A DNA stretch of 64,000 bases from Prado023 sp963774745 (lineage in GTDB: Bacteria; Actinomycetota; Actinomycetes; S36-B12; CAIYMF01): positions 372,001 through 436,000 of the forward strand of contig CAVZGE010000006.1 of the NCBI GenBank assembly GCA_963774745.1. Reading direction: 5' to 3'. The notes beneath the pieces were generated by a model. It was given only the letters and a program-made list of their open reading frames with translations. It did not search any database and was not told where the DNA came from. Position 1 is the first letter of the stretch. Each line of letters begins with the position of its first letter. Positions 46,313 to 57,588 of this stretch are shown piece after piece. The translations under genes were made by a program, and so were the position numbers.

Positions 46313-47236
46313 GTGATCGAGGTCAACGGGCTGAGCAAGTCGTTCGGGGATGTCCGGGCGGTGGGCGGAGTCTCCTTCGTCGTGCCCGACGGGGTGGTCA
46401 CCGGCTTCCTCGGGCCGAACGGCTCGGGCAAGTCGACCACCATGCGCCTGATGCTGGGGCTGGACCACGGGGGTGGGGCGACCACCTTCGACGGCCAGGC
46501 GCTGACGGAGGTCCGCTCCGTCACCCGCACGGTCGGGGCGCACCTGGATGCCAAGTACTTCCATCCCAAGCGGACGGCGCGGGCGCACCTGCGGATGCTG
46601 GCCACGGAGGCGCGGGTGCCCGACTCCCGCGTGGACGAGGTGCTCGAGGTGTTCGGCCTGACCTCGGTCGCGGGCAAGCGTCCCAAGGGGTTCTCCCTCG
46701 GCATGGGCCAGCGACTCGGACTGGCCGGCGCGGTGCTGGCCGAGCCCCGGGCCCTGATGCTCGATGAGCCGGCCAACGGGCTCGATCCCCAGTCGATCCA
46801 CTGGATGCGCGACTTCCTCAAGGGCTACGCCGAGCGCGGGAACGCCGTGCTGGTCAGCAGCCACCTGCTCTCGGAGATGCAGCTGATGGCCGACCACGTG
46901 GTGGTCATCGCCAAGGGCGAGCTCGTGGCGGATGGGACCATGGCCGACCTGGTGGCCTCGAGCACCCGCAACGACGTCCTGGTGCGCACGCGCCCCGAGG
47001 CTCGTCAGTCCCTGGTCGACGGGCTGGCCGCCGCGGGCGTGGGAGCCAGCCCTGAGGGCGCTGATGCGGTGTCGGTGGTGGGCGCCTCGTCCGAGGAGGT
47101 CGGGCTGATCGCGTTCGCGGTCGGGGTTCCGGTGCTCGAGCTGATGGCCCGGCGAGCCTCGCTGGAGGAGGCGTTCCTGGAGCTCACCGAGGGCCAGGAG
47201 CAGTTCCGGACCGGATCGATCGGGGATGTGGCATGA
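46313..47236 (+). CDS. ABC transporter ATP-binding protein
   Basis: 307 residues, starting VIEVNGLSKSFGDVRAVGG. Walker A GPNGSGKST near residue 35, signature FSLGMGQRLGLAGA, Walker B ALMLDEPANGLD, switch SSHLLSEM. GTG 46313 is preferred over ATG 46295: TAGGGT (46300-46305) lies inside the longer reading frame and ends 7 nt before the GTG. The stop overlaps the permease start (ATGA). The family includes bacitracin/lantibiotic-type exporters. Confidence 0.92.
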   Translation: MIEVNGLSKSFGDVRAVGGVSFVVPDGVVTGFLGPNGSGKSTTMRLMLGLDHGGGATTFDGQALTEVRSVTRTVGAHLDAKYFHPKRTARAHLRMLATEARVPDSRVDEVLEVFGLTSVAGKRPKGFSLGMGQRLGLAGAVLAEPRALMLDEPANGLDPQSIHWMRDFLKGYAERGNAVLVSSHLLSEMQLMADHVVVIAKGELVADGTMADLVASSTRNDVLVRTRPEARQSLVDGLAAAGVGASPEGADAVSVVGASSEEVGLIAFAVGVPVLELMARRASLEEAFLELTEGQEQFRTGSIGDVA

Positions 47237-47997
47237 GTCGGATCGCGGCCTTCGAGTGGCGTCGTGCGGTGTCGCTGCGCTCCACCTGGGGCTTCATCGG
47301 GCTCGGAATGGGCTTGCTGGTGTTCATCGCATGGGCCGCGATGATCTTCAACGGGGCGCAGGAGGGCGCAGCGCCGGGCAGCCGCCCCGGGATGGAGCGG
47401 GTGGCCACCTTCGACGGCGGCGGCCCCCTGGGCATCATCCTGATCACGACGATCTGCGCCCAGGCGTTCGGCCACGAGTACCGGGACGGCACCATGCGCC
47501 TGGTCCTGTCCCAGTTCCCGAGGCGGACCGAGGTGTTCCTCGCCAAGGTTGCGGTGCCCGCGGCATTCGTGGTCGTCTCGATCCTGCTCGCACTCGGGAT
47601 CGCGGTGGCCGGGGCCGCGCTCCTGTTCGACGTGGCCGCCCAGGAGAGTTGGGGTGCGGTCGCCGCCATCGGGCTGCGGCAGGTCGGCCTGGGGCTCTGG
47701 TGGGGTCTCATCGTGGCCGGGGTGACCGCCCTGATCCGCAACCTGGCCGCCGGGATCATCGTCTCGCTGGTGTTCGCCCTGATCCTGGAGAACCTGGCCA
47801 TCGGCCTGCTGACGAACTCTGACCCGGTGACCGGCGACGCGGTCAGCCGTGCCGCGTGGCTGACCGAGAACCTGCCCTTCACCAACGTGCTGGCCTGGGC
47901 CGCCGAGGGGGATGGGCGGCCCGCCGCGGTCGCCGTCATCTGGGCCGTGGCCCTCGTCGGCCTGGCCGGCGTGCTGTTCGTGCGTCGCGACGCCTGA
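47233..47997 (+). CDS. ABC-2 type permease
   Basis: 254-residue membrane protein with about six helices (WGFIGLGMGLLVFIAWAAMI first; a last helix ending GLAGVLFVRRDA). FGHEYRDGTMRLVLSQFPRRTEVFLAK is the conserved cytoplasmic loop of ABC-2 permeases. Coupled to the ATPase gene by ATGA overlap; together they form a two-component exporter of unknown substrate. Confidence 0.9.
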   Translation: MSRIAAFEWRRAVSLRSTWGFIGLGMGLLVFIAWAAMIFNGAQEGAAPGSRPGMERVATFDGGGPLGIILITTICAQAFGHEYRDGTMRLVLSQFPRRTEVFLAKVAVPAAFVVVSILLALGIAVAGAALLFDVAAQESWGAVAAIGLRQVGLGLWWGLIVAGVTALIRNLAAGIIVSLVFALILENLAIGLLTNSDPVTGDAVSRAAWLTENLPFTNVLAWAAEGDGRPAAVAVIWAVALVGLAGVLFVRRDA

Positions 47998-48060
47998 GGT
48001 CGCGCGGACGCACCCGCCGGGACTCCTGTGTCCGACCGGTGGTCTGGCTAGGTTGGGGCG

Positions 48061-48930
48061 GTGGACCCCGACCTGCTGGCTCGTGCGACCGACCTCGCGG
48101 CTCGTGCTGCCGCCCGCGGACGGGTGCAGGTGCGCGCACTGCACACCCACGACGAGCTCGAGGACGCCCGGGCGATCTGGGACACGGTGTGGCCCACGGT
48201 GCCCGGGGCGACCGAGGTCACGCAGAACTTCCTGCGCGCCATCGAGCACTCCGGGGGCTACATCGGCGGGGCGTTCGACGGCCCGCGGATGGTCGGGTCG
48301 TGCCTGGCGATCGTCGGCCGTTCGCGGGGCGCCGCCGGCTGGCACACGCACCTGCACTCGCACGTCACGGCAGCACTGCCGGGGTTCGAGGACCGCGGCA
48401 TCGGAACCTCGCTCAAGCTGCACCAGCGAGCCTGGGCGCTCGACCAGGGGATCGACCGCATCATGTGGACGTTCGACCCGCTCGTGCGGCGCAACGCTCG
48501 GCTCAACCTCGTGAAGCTCGGCGGAGTCGGGGTGGAGTACCTCGTCGACTTCTACGGCGCCATGGACGACCCGCTGAATGCCGGCGATGCCAGCGATCGA
48601 CTCCTGGTGCAGTGGGACCTGGCCTCGGCGCGTGTCGATACGGCCCTGATGGGCGCCGAGCCCGCGATGTCCGCGGCCCAGGTGCGGGCGCGCGGAGCCA
48701 CCGAGCTGCTCGTCGCGACCGACGAGGGGCCCCGGCTGCAGCCGACCAGCTCGGCGGTGGTGCTCGTGGCCGTTCCGGACGACATCGTCGACACCCGCCG
48801 GATCGATCCGGCGCTGGCCGGGCGGTGGCGGCTTCAGGTCAGGGCCGCCCTCGAGCCGCGGGTGCGAGCAGGGGGTCGGGTCGTCGGGCTGACGACCGAC
48901 GGGAGCTACGTGGTGGAGGTCGGACCATGA
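48061..48930 (+). CDS. GNAT-type acyltransferase (COG3375-like)
   Basis: 289 residues. The N-terminal half has a GNAT fold, with GYIGGAFDGPRMVGSCLA, HTHLHSHVTAALPGFEDRGIGTSLKLHQRAWAL (acyl-CoA loop RGIGTSLK) and a WTFDPLVRRNARLNLVKLG segment diagnostic of the COG3375 group; the C-terminal half is family-specific. It is translationally coupled (ATGA) to an enolase-superfamily gene. In characterised systems such pairs make and racemise N-succinyl amino acids. The GTG start follows TAGGTT (48049-48054) by 6 nt. Confidence 0.82.
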   Translation: MDPDLLARATDLAARAAARGRVQVRALHTHDELEDARAIWDTVWPTVPGATEVTQNFLRAIEHSGGYIGGAFDGPRMVGSCLAIVGRSRGAAGWHTHLHSHVTAALPGFEDRGIGTSLKLHQRAWALDQGIDRIMWTFDPLVRRNARLNLVKLGGVGVEYLVDFYGAMDDPLNAGDASDRLLVQWDLASARVDTALMGAEPAMSAAQVRARGATELLVATDEGPRLQPTSSAVVLVAVPDDIVDTRRIDPALAGRWRLQVRAALEPRVRAGGRVVGLTTDGSYVVEVGP

Positions 48931-50039
48931 GGATCATCGACGTCGAGGTGCACCGGTGCGCGCTGCCCCTGGTGCGCCCGTTCCGCACGTCCTTCGGCAC
49001 CGAGTACACCAAGGACGTGCTCATCCTCGAGGTGACCGCCGAGGACGGCACGGTCGGCTGGGGAGAGTGCGTGGCGGCGCGCGAACCGCTCTACAGCCAC
49101 GAGTTCAACGAGGCCGCGCTGCTCGTGTGGCGCGACTTCCTCGTCCCCCGGGTGCTCGGCCGCGACCTGAGCGCCGAGGACGTCCCGGGGCTCCTGGGTC
49201 CGGTGCGCGGTCACCCGATGGCCCGCGGCGCGCTCGAGCTCGCGATCCTCGACGCGCAGCTGCGGGCCTCGGGCCACTCGCTGGCGGCCCACCTGGGGTC
49301 GACGCGGGCCGAGATCCCGTGCGGGGTCTCGACGGGGATCCCGGACGACGATTCGCTCGACACCCTCCTGGCCGAGGTCGCGGGCTACGTCGACGCCGGC
49401 TACAAGCGGGTGAAGCTCAAGATCCAGCCGGGCTGGGATCTCGTGCCGACGCGGCTGGTGCGCGAGACCTGGCCGGACATCCCGCTGCAGGTCGATGCCA
49501 ACCAGGCCTACTCCCGCGAGGACATCGACCACCTCTGCGGGCTCGACGAGTTCGACCTGCTGCTGGTCGAGCAGCCGATCCACGAGGAGGACTACCTCGG
49601 TCACAAGCTGCTGGCCGAGCGGATGGTGACGCCGGTGTGCCTCGACGAGTCGGTGCTCTCGGTCGACAACGCGGAGAGCCTCATCGACTACGGCGCGTGC
49701 GAGATCGTCAACATCAAGGCAGGGCGGGTCGGCGGCTACCTGAGCGCCCGGGCGATCCACGACATGGCGGTTGGCCGCGGGATCCCCGTGTGGTGCGGGG
49801 GGATGGTCGAGACGGGGCTGGGCCGCGCGGCGAACGTGGCGCTCGCCTCGTTGCCGGGGTTCACGCTGCCCGGTGACACGAGCGCCTCGGACCGCTTCTT
49901 CGCCCAGGACCTCACGGCAGCGTTCACGATGCGCGACGGGATGATGTCCGTGCCGACGGGGCCGGGCCTGGGAGTGGAGCCGATCCCCGAGGTGCTCGAC
50001 GGGCTCCGGGTGTCGCGGCAGTCGCTGATGCCGGCCTGA
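48927..50039 (+). CDS. o-Succinylbenzoate synthase / N-acylamino acid racemase family protein
   Basis: 370-residue enolase-superfamily enzyme. The muconate-lactonizing-subgroup residues are all visible: KxK in RVKLKI, metal ligands Asp in QVDANQAY, Glu in LLVEQP and Asp in CLDESV, and the second Lys in NIKAGRVGG. The N-terminal capping domain starts RIIDVEVHRCALPLVRPFRTSFG. Both MenC (menaquinone) and NSAR activities occur in this family. The coupled GNAT gene favours the NSAR role, while absence of other men genes in the window does not exclude MenC. Confidence 0.88.
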   Translation: MRIIDVEVHRCALPLVRPFRTSFGTEYTKDVLILEVTAEDGTVGWGECVAAREPLYSHEFNEAALLVWRDFLVPRVLGRDLSAEDVPGLLGPVRGHPMARGALELAILDAQLRASGHSLAAHLGSTRAEIPCGVSTGIPDDDSLDTLLAEVAGYVDAGYKRVKLKIQPGWDLVPTRLVRETWPDIPLQVDANQAYSREDIDHLCGLDEFDLLLVEQPIHEEDYLGHKLLAERMVTPVCLDESVLSVDNAESLIDYGACEIVNIKAGRVGGYLSARAIHDMAVGRGIPVWCGGMVETGLGRAANVALASLPGFTLPGDTSASDRFFAQDLTAAFTMRDGMMSVPTGPGLGVEPIPEVLDGLRVSRQSLMPA

Positions 50040-50228
50040 GAGGGCTCCCCGGCGCGCCGCCGGGGTCAGGCGCGGGCCTTGCGCACGACGTCGACGATGT
50101 CGACAACGACCCCGACCCCGATCACCCACGCGATGCCCTGGGTGAGTGGTGACCCGGGTGCGGCCCATCCAACACTGTTCCAGAGCTATGGGCAGGTGCT
50201 GCTGGGATCTCGGGATGCGAGTTCGGGG

Positions 50229-50234
50229 TAGCGT
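50229..50234 (+). promoter_or_regulatory. -10 box of the P-type ATPase promoter
   Basis: TAGCGT, predicting a start near 50242 and a leader of about 50 nt. The rest of the 255-nt gap after the racemase gene contains, on the minus strand at 50066-50160, an open reading stretch ending IGVGVVVDIVDVVRKARA but with no usable start codon, possibly a gene remnant. Confidence 0.5.
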
Positions 50235-50294
50235 CTCCCTGCGCGCACTGGCGGGCGCCCGTCCCCGCGCCGCCAGGATCGAAGGGAGAGATGT

Positions 50295-53024
50295 GTGACC
50301 ACGCAGCCCGCCACGGCACTGCCCATCGTCCCCGTCGCCGACCCGTTCGCGGCCACGGCTGCCGAGGTGGTTGCCGGCCTGGACTCCTCCGCGGAGGGCC
50401 TGGCAGGAGCCGAGGCCGCCCGCCGGGTGCGGCAGTTCGGTGCCAACCGGCTGCCCGCGCCGGCCCGCGAGTCGCTGGTCCGCCGCGTGCTCAAGCACTT
50501 CGACGACGTCCTGATCTACATCCTGCTCGCCGCCGCCGTCCTCAAGGCGATCCTGGGGGAGTGGATCGACTTCTGGGTCATCCTGGCGGTCGCGGTCATC
50601 AGCGCGATGATCGGGTTCATCCAGGAGGGTCGCGCCGAGAGCGCGCTCGAGGGGATCCGCAAGATGCTGTCGCTGAACGCCCACGTCCGCCGTGACGGGC
50701 AGTGGCAGGAGGTGCCGGCAGAGAGCCTGGTCCCGGGCGACGTGGTCCGGGTCCGATCCGGGGACAAGGTGCCCGCCGACCTCCGGCTGCTGGAGGCGAC
50801 GAACCTGCGCGTCGAGGAGTCGGCCCTGACCGGGGAGGCGGTGCCCGCGGAGAAGTCGACTGCAGCGGTGGCCGCTGATGCCGGGGTCGGGGATCGGACG
50901 AGCATGCTGTTCTCGGGCACCCTGGTGGCCGCGGGACAGGGCGTGGGCGTGGTCACGGCGATCGGGGCCGAGGCGGAGATCGGGCGCATCCAGAGCATGC
51001 TGGCGCAGATCGAGGACTTCGACACCCCGCTGACGCGGGAGATGAACCGGTTCGGCAAGCAGCTGTCGGTGGTCATCCTGGCCATGGCCGGCGTGATGCT
51101 GGTGATCGGCCGGGTGATCCACGACTTCGAGCCGGCGGAGCTGATCTCGGCCGCGATCGGCTTCGCGGTCGCGGCGATCCCGGAGGGCCTGCCCGCCCTG
51201 GTCACGATCACCCTGGCCCTGGGCGTGCAGCAGATGGCCAAGCGGAACGCGATCATGCGCAACCTCCCCGCCGTCGAGACGCTGGGGGCCGTGACCACGG
51301 TCTGCTCGGACAAGACCGGCACGCTGACCCGCAACGAGATGACCGTGCGGCACGTGGTGACCCGGCGCGGGCAGTACGACGTCGACGGCCTGGGGTATCA
51401 GCCCGAGGGCAGGATCACCATCGACGGCTTCGAGGCGGGGCTGGAGGCGTTCGGCGACCTGCGCACCCTGGTGACGGTGATGGCGGTCGCCAACGACTCC
51501 CACGTCGTGCCCGAGGACGGGCACTGGCGGGTGCTCGGCGAGCCCACCGAGGGGGCGCTGTGCACCCTGGGGATCAAGGCCGGGTTCGACCCGAGCACGT
51601 ACCGTCGTCTGGCGGTGCTGCCGTTCGAGTCCGAGCACAAGTACATGGCCACCCTCAACGAGACCCCGAGCGGTCAGCGGGTGGTCCTGCTCAAGGGCGC
51701 CCCGGACCGGGTGCTGGACCGCAGCGCCACCGAGCTCGACGCCGAGGGGCGCACGCATCCGCTGGACCGGGCAGCGTGGGAGGCGGCGATCGACCGGTTG
51801 AGCGCCCAGGGGCTGCGGGTGCTCGCGGCCGCGGCGCGCCCGGCGCGTCCCGAGCGCGACGACCTGGACCACGACGCCCTGGCCAACATGCGCTTCGTCG
51901 GCCTGGTGGGGATCGTCGACCCCCCGCGCCCGGACGCCATCGACGCCATCGCCACCTGCCATCGCGCCGGCATCAGGGTGAAGATGATCACCGGCGACCA
52001 CGCGGGGACGGCCACGGCGATCTCCCGCGAGATGGGGATCGCCGGGGACGGCACCGGTGCGGCCGTGAGCGGCCCGGAGCTCGAGCGGGCGACCAACGAC
52101 CAGCTGCGCAGGCTCGTCGGGACCACCGACACGTTCGCGCGCACCAGCCCGGAGCACAAGCTGCGCCTGGTCAAGGCGCTGCAGGCCAACGGCGAGGTCG
52201 TCGCGATGACCGGTGACGGGGTCAACGACGCCCCCGCGCTCAAGCGCGCCGATGTGGGCGTCGCGATGGGCATCAAGGGCACCGAGGCCACGAAGGAGGC
52301 CGCCGACGTCGTGCTCGCCGACGACAACTTCTCCTCGATCGAGCGCGCGATCGAGGAGGGCCGGCGGATCTATGACAACCTGCAGAAGTCGCTGGTGTTC
52401 CTGCTGCCGACCAACGGTGCCCAGTCCCTGGTGATCCTGGTGGCCGTCCTGTTCGGCCTGGCGCTGCCGCTGGCCCCCGTCCAGATCCTGTGGATCAACA
52501 TGGTCACCGCGATCACCCTGTCGCTGGCCCTGGCCTACGAGCCGGCCGAGCCGGACCTGATGCAGCGTCCTCCGCGCAACCCGCGGGCCTCGATCCTGAC
52601 CCCGGAGTACCTGGTCCGGATCGGGTACGTGTCGCTGCTCATCGCCGGCGCGACGATGGCCGTGTTCTACCTGGCCCGGGCCTGGGGCTGGCCCACGGAC
52701 GAGGCCCAGACGATGGCGGTGACCATGCTGGCCCTCGGGCAGGCGGCCTACCTGTTCAACGCCCGCTCGCTGCGCGAGTCCAGCATCAGGGTCGACATGC
52801 TCACCGGGAACCCCGCCGTGTGGGTCGCCATCGGCGTCATGCTCGCCCTGCAGCTGGTGTTCGTGTACGCCCCGTTCATGCACACGTGGTTCGGCTCCGC
52901 GCCGCTGCCGGTGGAGGGCTGGCTCATTCCGCTGGCCCTGTCGGTGGTGGTCTTCCTGCTGGTCGAGGCAGGCAAGGCGCTGTTCCGGCGGGTCGTTCTC
53001 GCGAAGCGGGTCGCGACGGCCTGA
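50295..53024 (+). CDS. P2-type cation-transporting ATPase
   Basis: 909 residues. Cation-ATPase N domain, then about ten membrane helices. The actuator motif SALTGEAVP (TGE), the membrane ion-site AAIPEGLPALVT, phosphorylation site VCSDKTGTLTRNEM (Asp near residue 339), nucleotide-binding FESEHKYMAT and KGAPDRVLD, hinge MITGDHAGTA and MTGDGVNDAPAL are all intact. The PEGLP site and overall length fit Ca2+- or Na+/K+-type P2 pumps; the ion cannot be fixed. GTG start with GGGAGAG upstream. Confidence 0.92.
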   Translation: MTTQPATALPIVPVADPFAATAAEVVAGLDSSAEGLAGAEAARRVRQFGANRLPAPARESLVRRVLKHFDDVLIYILLAAAVLKAILGEWIDFWVILAVAVISAMIGFIQEGRAESALEGIRKMLSLNAHVRRDGQWQEVPAESLVPGDVVRVRSGDKVPADLRLLEATNLRVEESALTGEAVPAEKSTAAVAADAGVGDRTSMLFSGTLVAAGQGVGVVTAIGAEAEIGRIQSMLAQIEDFDTPLTREMNRFGKQLSVVILAMAGVMLVIGRVIHDFEPAELISAAIGFAVAAIPEGLPALVTITLALGVQQMAKRNAIMRNLPAVETLGAVTTVCSDKTGTLTRNEMTVRHVVTRRGQYDVDGLGYQPEGRITIDGFEAGLEAFGDLRTLVTVMAVANDSHVVPEDGHWRVLGEPTEGALCTLGIKAGFDPSTYRRLAVLPFESEHKYMATLNETPSGQRVVLLKGAPDRVLDRSATELDAEGRTHPLDRAAWEAAIDRLSAQGLRVLAAAARPARPERDDLDHDALANMRFVGLVGIVDPPRPDAIDAIATCHRAGIRVKMITGDHAGTATAISREMGIAGDGTGAAVSGPELERATNDQLRRLVGTTDTFARTSPEHKLRLVKALQANGEVVAMTGDGVNDAPALKRADVGVAMGIKGTEATKEAADVVLADDNFSSIERAIEEGRRIYDNLQKSLVFLLPTNGAQSLVILVAVLFGLALPLAPVQILWINMVTAITLSLALAYEPAEPDLMQRPPRNPRASILTPEYLVRIGYVSLLIAGATMAVFYLARAWGWPTDEAQTMAVTMLALGQAAYLFNARSLRESSIRVDMLTGNPAVWVAIGVMLALQLVFVYAPFMHTWFGSAPLPVEGWLIPLALSVVVFLLVEAGKALFRRVVLAKRVATA

Positions 53025-53068
53025 GCGGCTGGGCGGGGACCTGCCCCTTGCGGTCCGGGGCGGGGTGC

Positions 53069-53599
53069 TCAGTGGCCGAGGGCGGTCTTGAGGGCGACCA
53101 CTGCCAGGGCCAGGCACAGGACGAGCCCGGCAGCCAGCAGGCTCGTCCCCCAGGAGCGTCCGCGCAGGCGGGCGATCGCCAGGCCCATCAGTGCGGGCAG
53201 GATGGCCAGGGCGATCAGGGTGGCCAGCAGTGCGTCCTGGCTGTCGAGGACGGCGAACGGCAGGGCGGCCAGGACGGCCACCACCAACCCGCCGGCGAAC
53301 CCGGCGCCGGCCTCCGAGAGGACCGGCGCGGGCGCGATCCCCTCCTCGGAGGTCAGGTGGGCCGCCAGGCGGAAGGCGACGAAGTGGGCAGCGATCAGGC
53401 CCACGGCTGTGCCCATCAGGGTGGCGACCACGGAGGCGTCCGACGGCATCCGGGCCTTGGGCAGGGCGACCAGGGCTGTCAGCAGCACGATCGCGACATA
53501 CAGCGCGCTGGCGAGGAACTCCCGTGCAAGGACCTGCCGGTGTGCCAGGTGCGGGGCCGGCATCCCCGCCGGAAGCCCACCGCCGTGCGTGCTCGTCAT
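53069..53599 (-). CDS. Multi-pass membrane protein of unknown function
   Basis: 176 residues with four to five hydrophobic helices (FLASALYVAIVLLTALVALP; VATLMGTAVGLIAAHFVAF; AGFAGGLVVAVLAALPFAVL; ALLATLIALAILPALMGLAI; SLLAAGLVLCLALAVVAL). No domain recognised. ATG 53599 overlaps the stop of the upstream GNAT gene (ATGA), so both are one transcript; convergent with the P-type ATPase gene. Confidence 0.7.
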   Translation of the reverse strand: MTSTHGGGLPAGMPAPHLAHRQVLAREFLASALYVAIVLLTALVALPKARMPSDASVVATLMGTAVGLIAAHFVAFRLAAHLTSEEGIAPAPVLSEAGAGFAGGLVVAVLAALPFAVLDSQDALLATLIALAILPALMGLAIARLRGRSWGTSLLAAGLVLCLALAVVALKTALGH

Positions 53600-54171
53600 C
53601 CCGCTGCTCCCGGGTCGACCACCCGGCTCACGATCCACGCGTGCTTGCCGACCTGCCGTGTGCGGGAGAATCCGTGCTCCTCGAAGAGCTCGACGGTCGC
53701 GCTGAAGAGGAAGCGGCCCGGTGACTCGCGGCCGGTGGTCACCTCAGGGATGGCCTCGACCAGCCCGCCACCGGCCCCGGCGATCTGTTCGAGGGTGCCT
53801 CCCAGCGCGGCCCGGGCGATGCCCTGGCCGCGATGCCTCGGGTCCACGTAGAAGCAGGTGATCCGCCAGTCCGGGGTTGGCGGCGCGTCGCTGTCGTAGG
53901 CTCGCCTGTGCTTGATGGCGGGGAGCTCGGCGGGGCTCCCGTACTGGCACCACCCCTGTGCTGTGCCGTCCTCGTCGAGGACCAGCGCGGCATGGGCGCG
54001 CCCGCTGCGGACCCGGTCCTCCTTGAGGGCCCGACGGTCGATCCCCCGCTCGTTGCGCTCCGGGTGGAACCCGAGGCACCAGCAGCCGCCGAAGATCCCG
54101 TTGTTGCGCTCCACGAGCTCCGCGAAGGCACCCCACGTCGACGCATCGAGCGGCCGGACGAGCAACGCCAT
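53596..54171 (-). CDS. GNAT family N-acetyltransferase
   Basis: 191 residues. The acetyl-CoA loop is RHRGQGIARAALGGTL, preceded by the strand ITCFYVDP. The N-terminal half contains NNGIFGGCWCLGFHPERNER, which I have seen in a group of actinobacterial GNAT proteins. Substrate unknown. GAAGGGA lies upstream of the ATG. First gene of a two-gene operon with a small membrane protein. Confidence 0.82.
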   Translation of the reverse strand: MALLVRPLDASTWGAFAELVERNNGIFGGCWCLGFHPERNERGIDRRALKEDRVRSGRAHAALVLDEDGTAQGWCQYGSPAELPAIKHRRAYDSDAPPTPDWRITCFYVDPRHRGQGIARAALGGTLEQIAGAGGGLVEAIPEVTTGRESPGRFLFSATVELFEEHGFSRTRQVGKHAWIVSRVVDPGAAG

Positions 54172-54258
54172 CGTGGGGTCCCTTCCATCAGTGCGGGCGT
54201 CATCCTCCTTGTCCAGGGGGCCGACGTGCAGCCTGCCCGCCGCACAGGGGGAGGCTAC

Positions 54259-56186
<1,928 letters not shown>

Positions 56187-56368
56187 TGACGATTCCTTCC
56201 TGGCTGAGCTCAGTGGGGTCCCGGTGGAGCGGCTCTGCCGCGCCGGCGCTCACGACGATTCTTCACCGGGAGATGCCTCAAGGGCGCCCCGGGCCGCGGG
56301 TGATCCGCCCCCAATTCCCAGCCAACGCCGACCCGGGATCTGGGTATCGTGCTGTCGGCCCTGACCAG

Positions 56369-57540
56369 CTACGCGACCCTGGAGGTCCCGTCGGGCTGGA
56401 CGTCGACGTCGGTGGTGGACTCCGCACGCCCCCTTGCGCGGCCCATGTCGAAGCCGGCCAGCACCCCCAACGTGATGGCGACCGTGGGCAGGACGAACCA
56501 CAGCATGATCGCCGAGTACGCCGGAAGCCGCTCGTGGTCGCTGGCATTCAACAGCAGGTACACCGTGTAGGCGAGGTACAGGCCCACGAACAGGCCCCCC
56601 TCCCACCGCCGGATCTCGAACCCGGTGTAGATCACCGGGAGCAGGGCGATGGAGACGGCGATCATGATCGGGATGTCGAACCGGATCGCGGACTCGGCCA
56701 CGGGGATGCCGTCGGGGCCGAGCACGCTGCTGAGGCCCAGGACGCCGCCGATGTTGAAGATGCTGCTGCCGACGGCATTCCCCACGGCCATGTCGCGCTG
56801 CCCGCGGATGGCGGCGATGACCGTGGTCGCCAGCTCGGGAAGGGACGTGCCGACGGCCACGATGGTCAGGCCGATCACCATCTCGGGGACGCCCCGGTCG
56901 CTGGCGATCCGCGTCGCCCCCTCGACCAGCCAGCCGGCGCCGACGACCAGGAGCGCCACGCCGACGACGACCAGGGCGACGTTCCCGGCATGGTGCCGGA
57001 CCGAGGGGGCGGGCACGGGTCCGGGGTCGGTGTCCGGGGTCCGGGGTCGGTGTCCGGTGGACCTCCGACCTGGGCCGCCCGTGCGGTCTCCCGACGTCCC
57101 ATCACCACCGCGCTGATCACGTAGCCGATCAGGCAGGCGACCAGCACGGCCCCGTTGGCCGGTTCGATCAACCCGTCGAGGCTGACCACGAGCAGCAGCA
57201 CCCCCATGGCGACCATCACCGGCACATCCACGCGGACCAGCTGGTACCGGACGGTCAGCGGGCCGATGAGGGCCGCGATCCCGAGGACGAGCAGGACGTT
57301 GGCGATGTTGGACCCGACCACGTTGCCCACGGCCAGATCCGGGCTGCCGTCCTGGACGGCCTGCAGGGTGACTGCCAGCTCGGGCGCCGATGTGGCGAAG
57401 GCGACGATCGTGAGCCCGACGACCAGGGGAGACATGCCCACTGCTGCGGCCAGGCCACTGGCTCCGCGCACCAGGAGCTCACCCCCGACGACGAGGGTCA
57501 CGAATCCCACGAGGAGCAGCCCGACCGATCCCAGGTCCAT
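56369..57540 (-). pseudogene. Na+/Ca2+ exchanger (CaCA family), broken by a 20-bp tandem duplication
   Basis: The two alpha-repeat halves are both present: first half from ATG 57540 with GLTIVAFATSAPELAVTLQA and VVGSNIANVLLVLG, second half with GLTIVAVGTSLPELATTVIA and AVGSSIFNIGGVLGL, about ten membrane helices in total. The halves are in different frames. The linker between them holds an exact 20-bp tandem duplication (57018-57057); deleting one copy joins the halves in frame to a 383-residue protein. All sequence on both sides is intact, so the event looks recent. Confidence 0.85.
57017..57057. repeat. Exact 20-bp tandem duplication in the CaCA exchanger linker
   Basis: GGTCCGGGGTCGGTGTCCGG occurs at 57018-57037 and again at 57038-57057 with no mismatch (the flanking G at 57017 also repeats). 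Twenty is not a multiple of three, so the second copy shifts the frame. Confidence 0.95.
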
Positions 57541-57588
57541 GGTCGGTGAAGGTAGCCCCCGGGGTGGGGGGTTCGCCGCTGGGGGCGG

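Noticed and set aside
48927..50039. Firm assignment as menC
   Set aside because: The residues are shared by OSBS and N-acylamino acid racemases, and the coupled GNAT gene favours the latter; left as a family call.
48906..53117. A 1403-codon minus-strand frame opposite the racemase and P-type ATPase genes
   Set aside because: Composition is the antisense shadow of high-GC codons; the plus strand carries intact catalytic motifs throughout.
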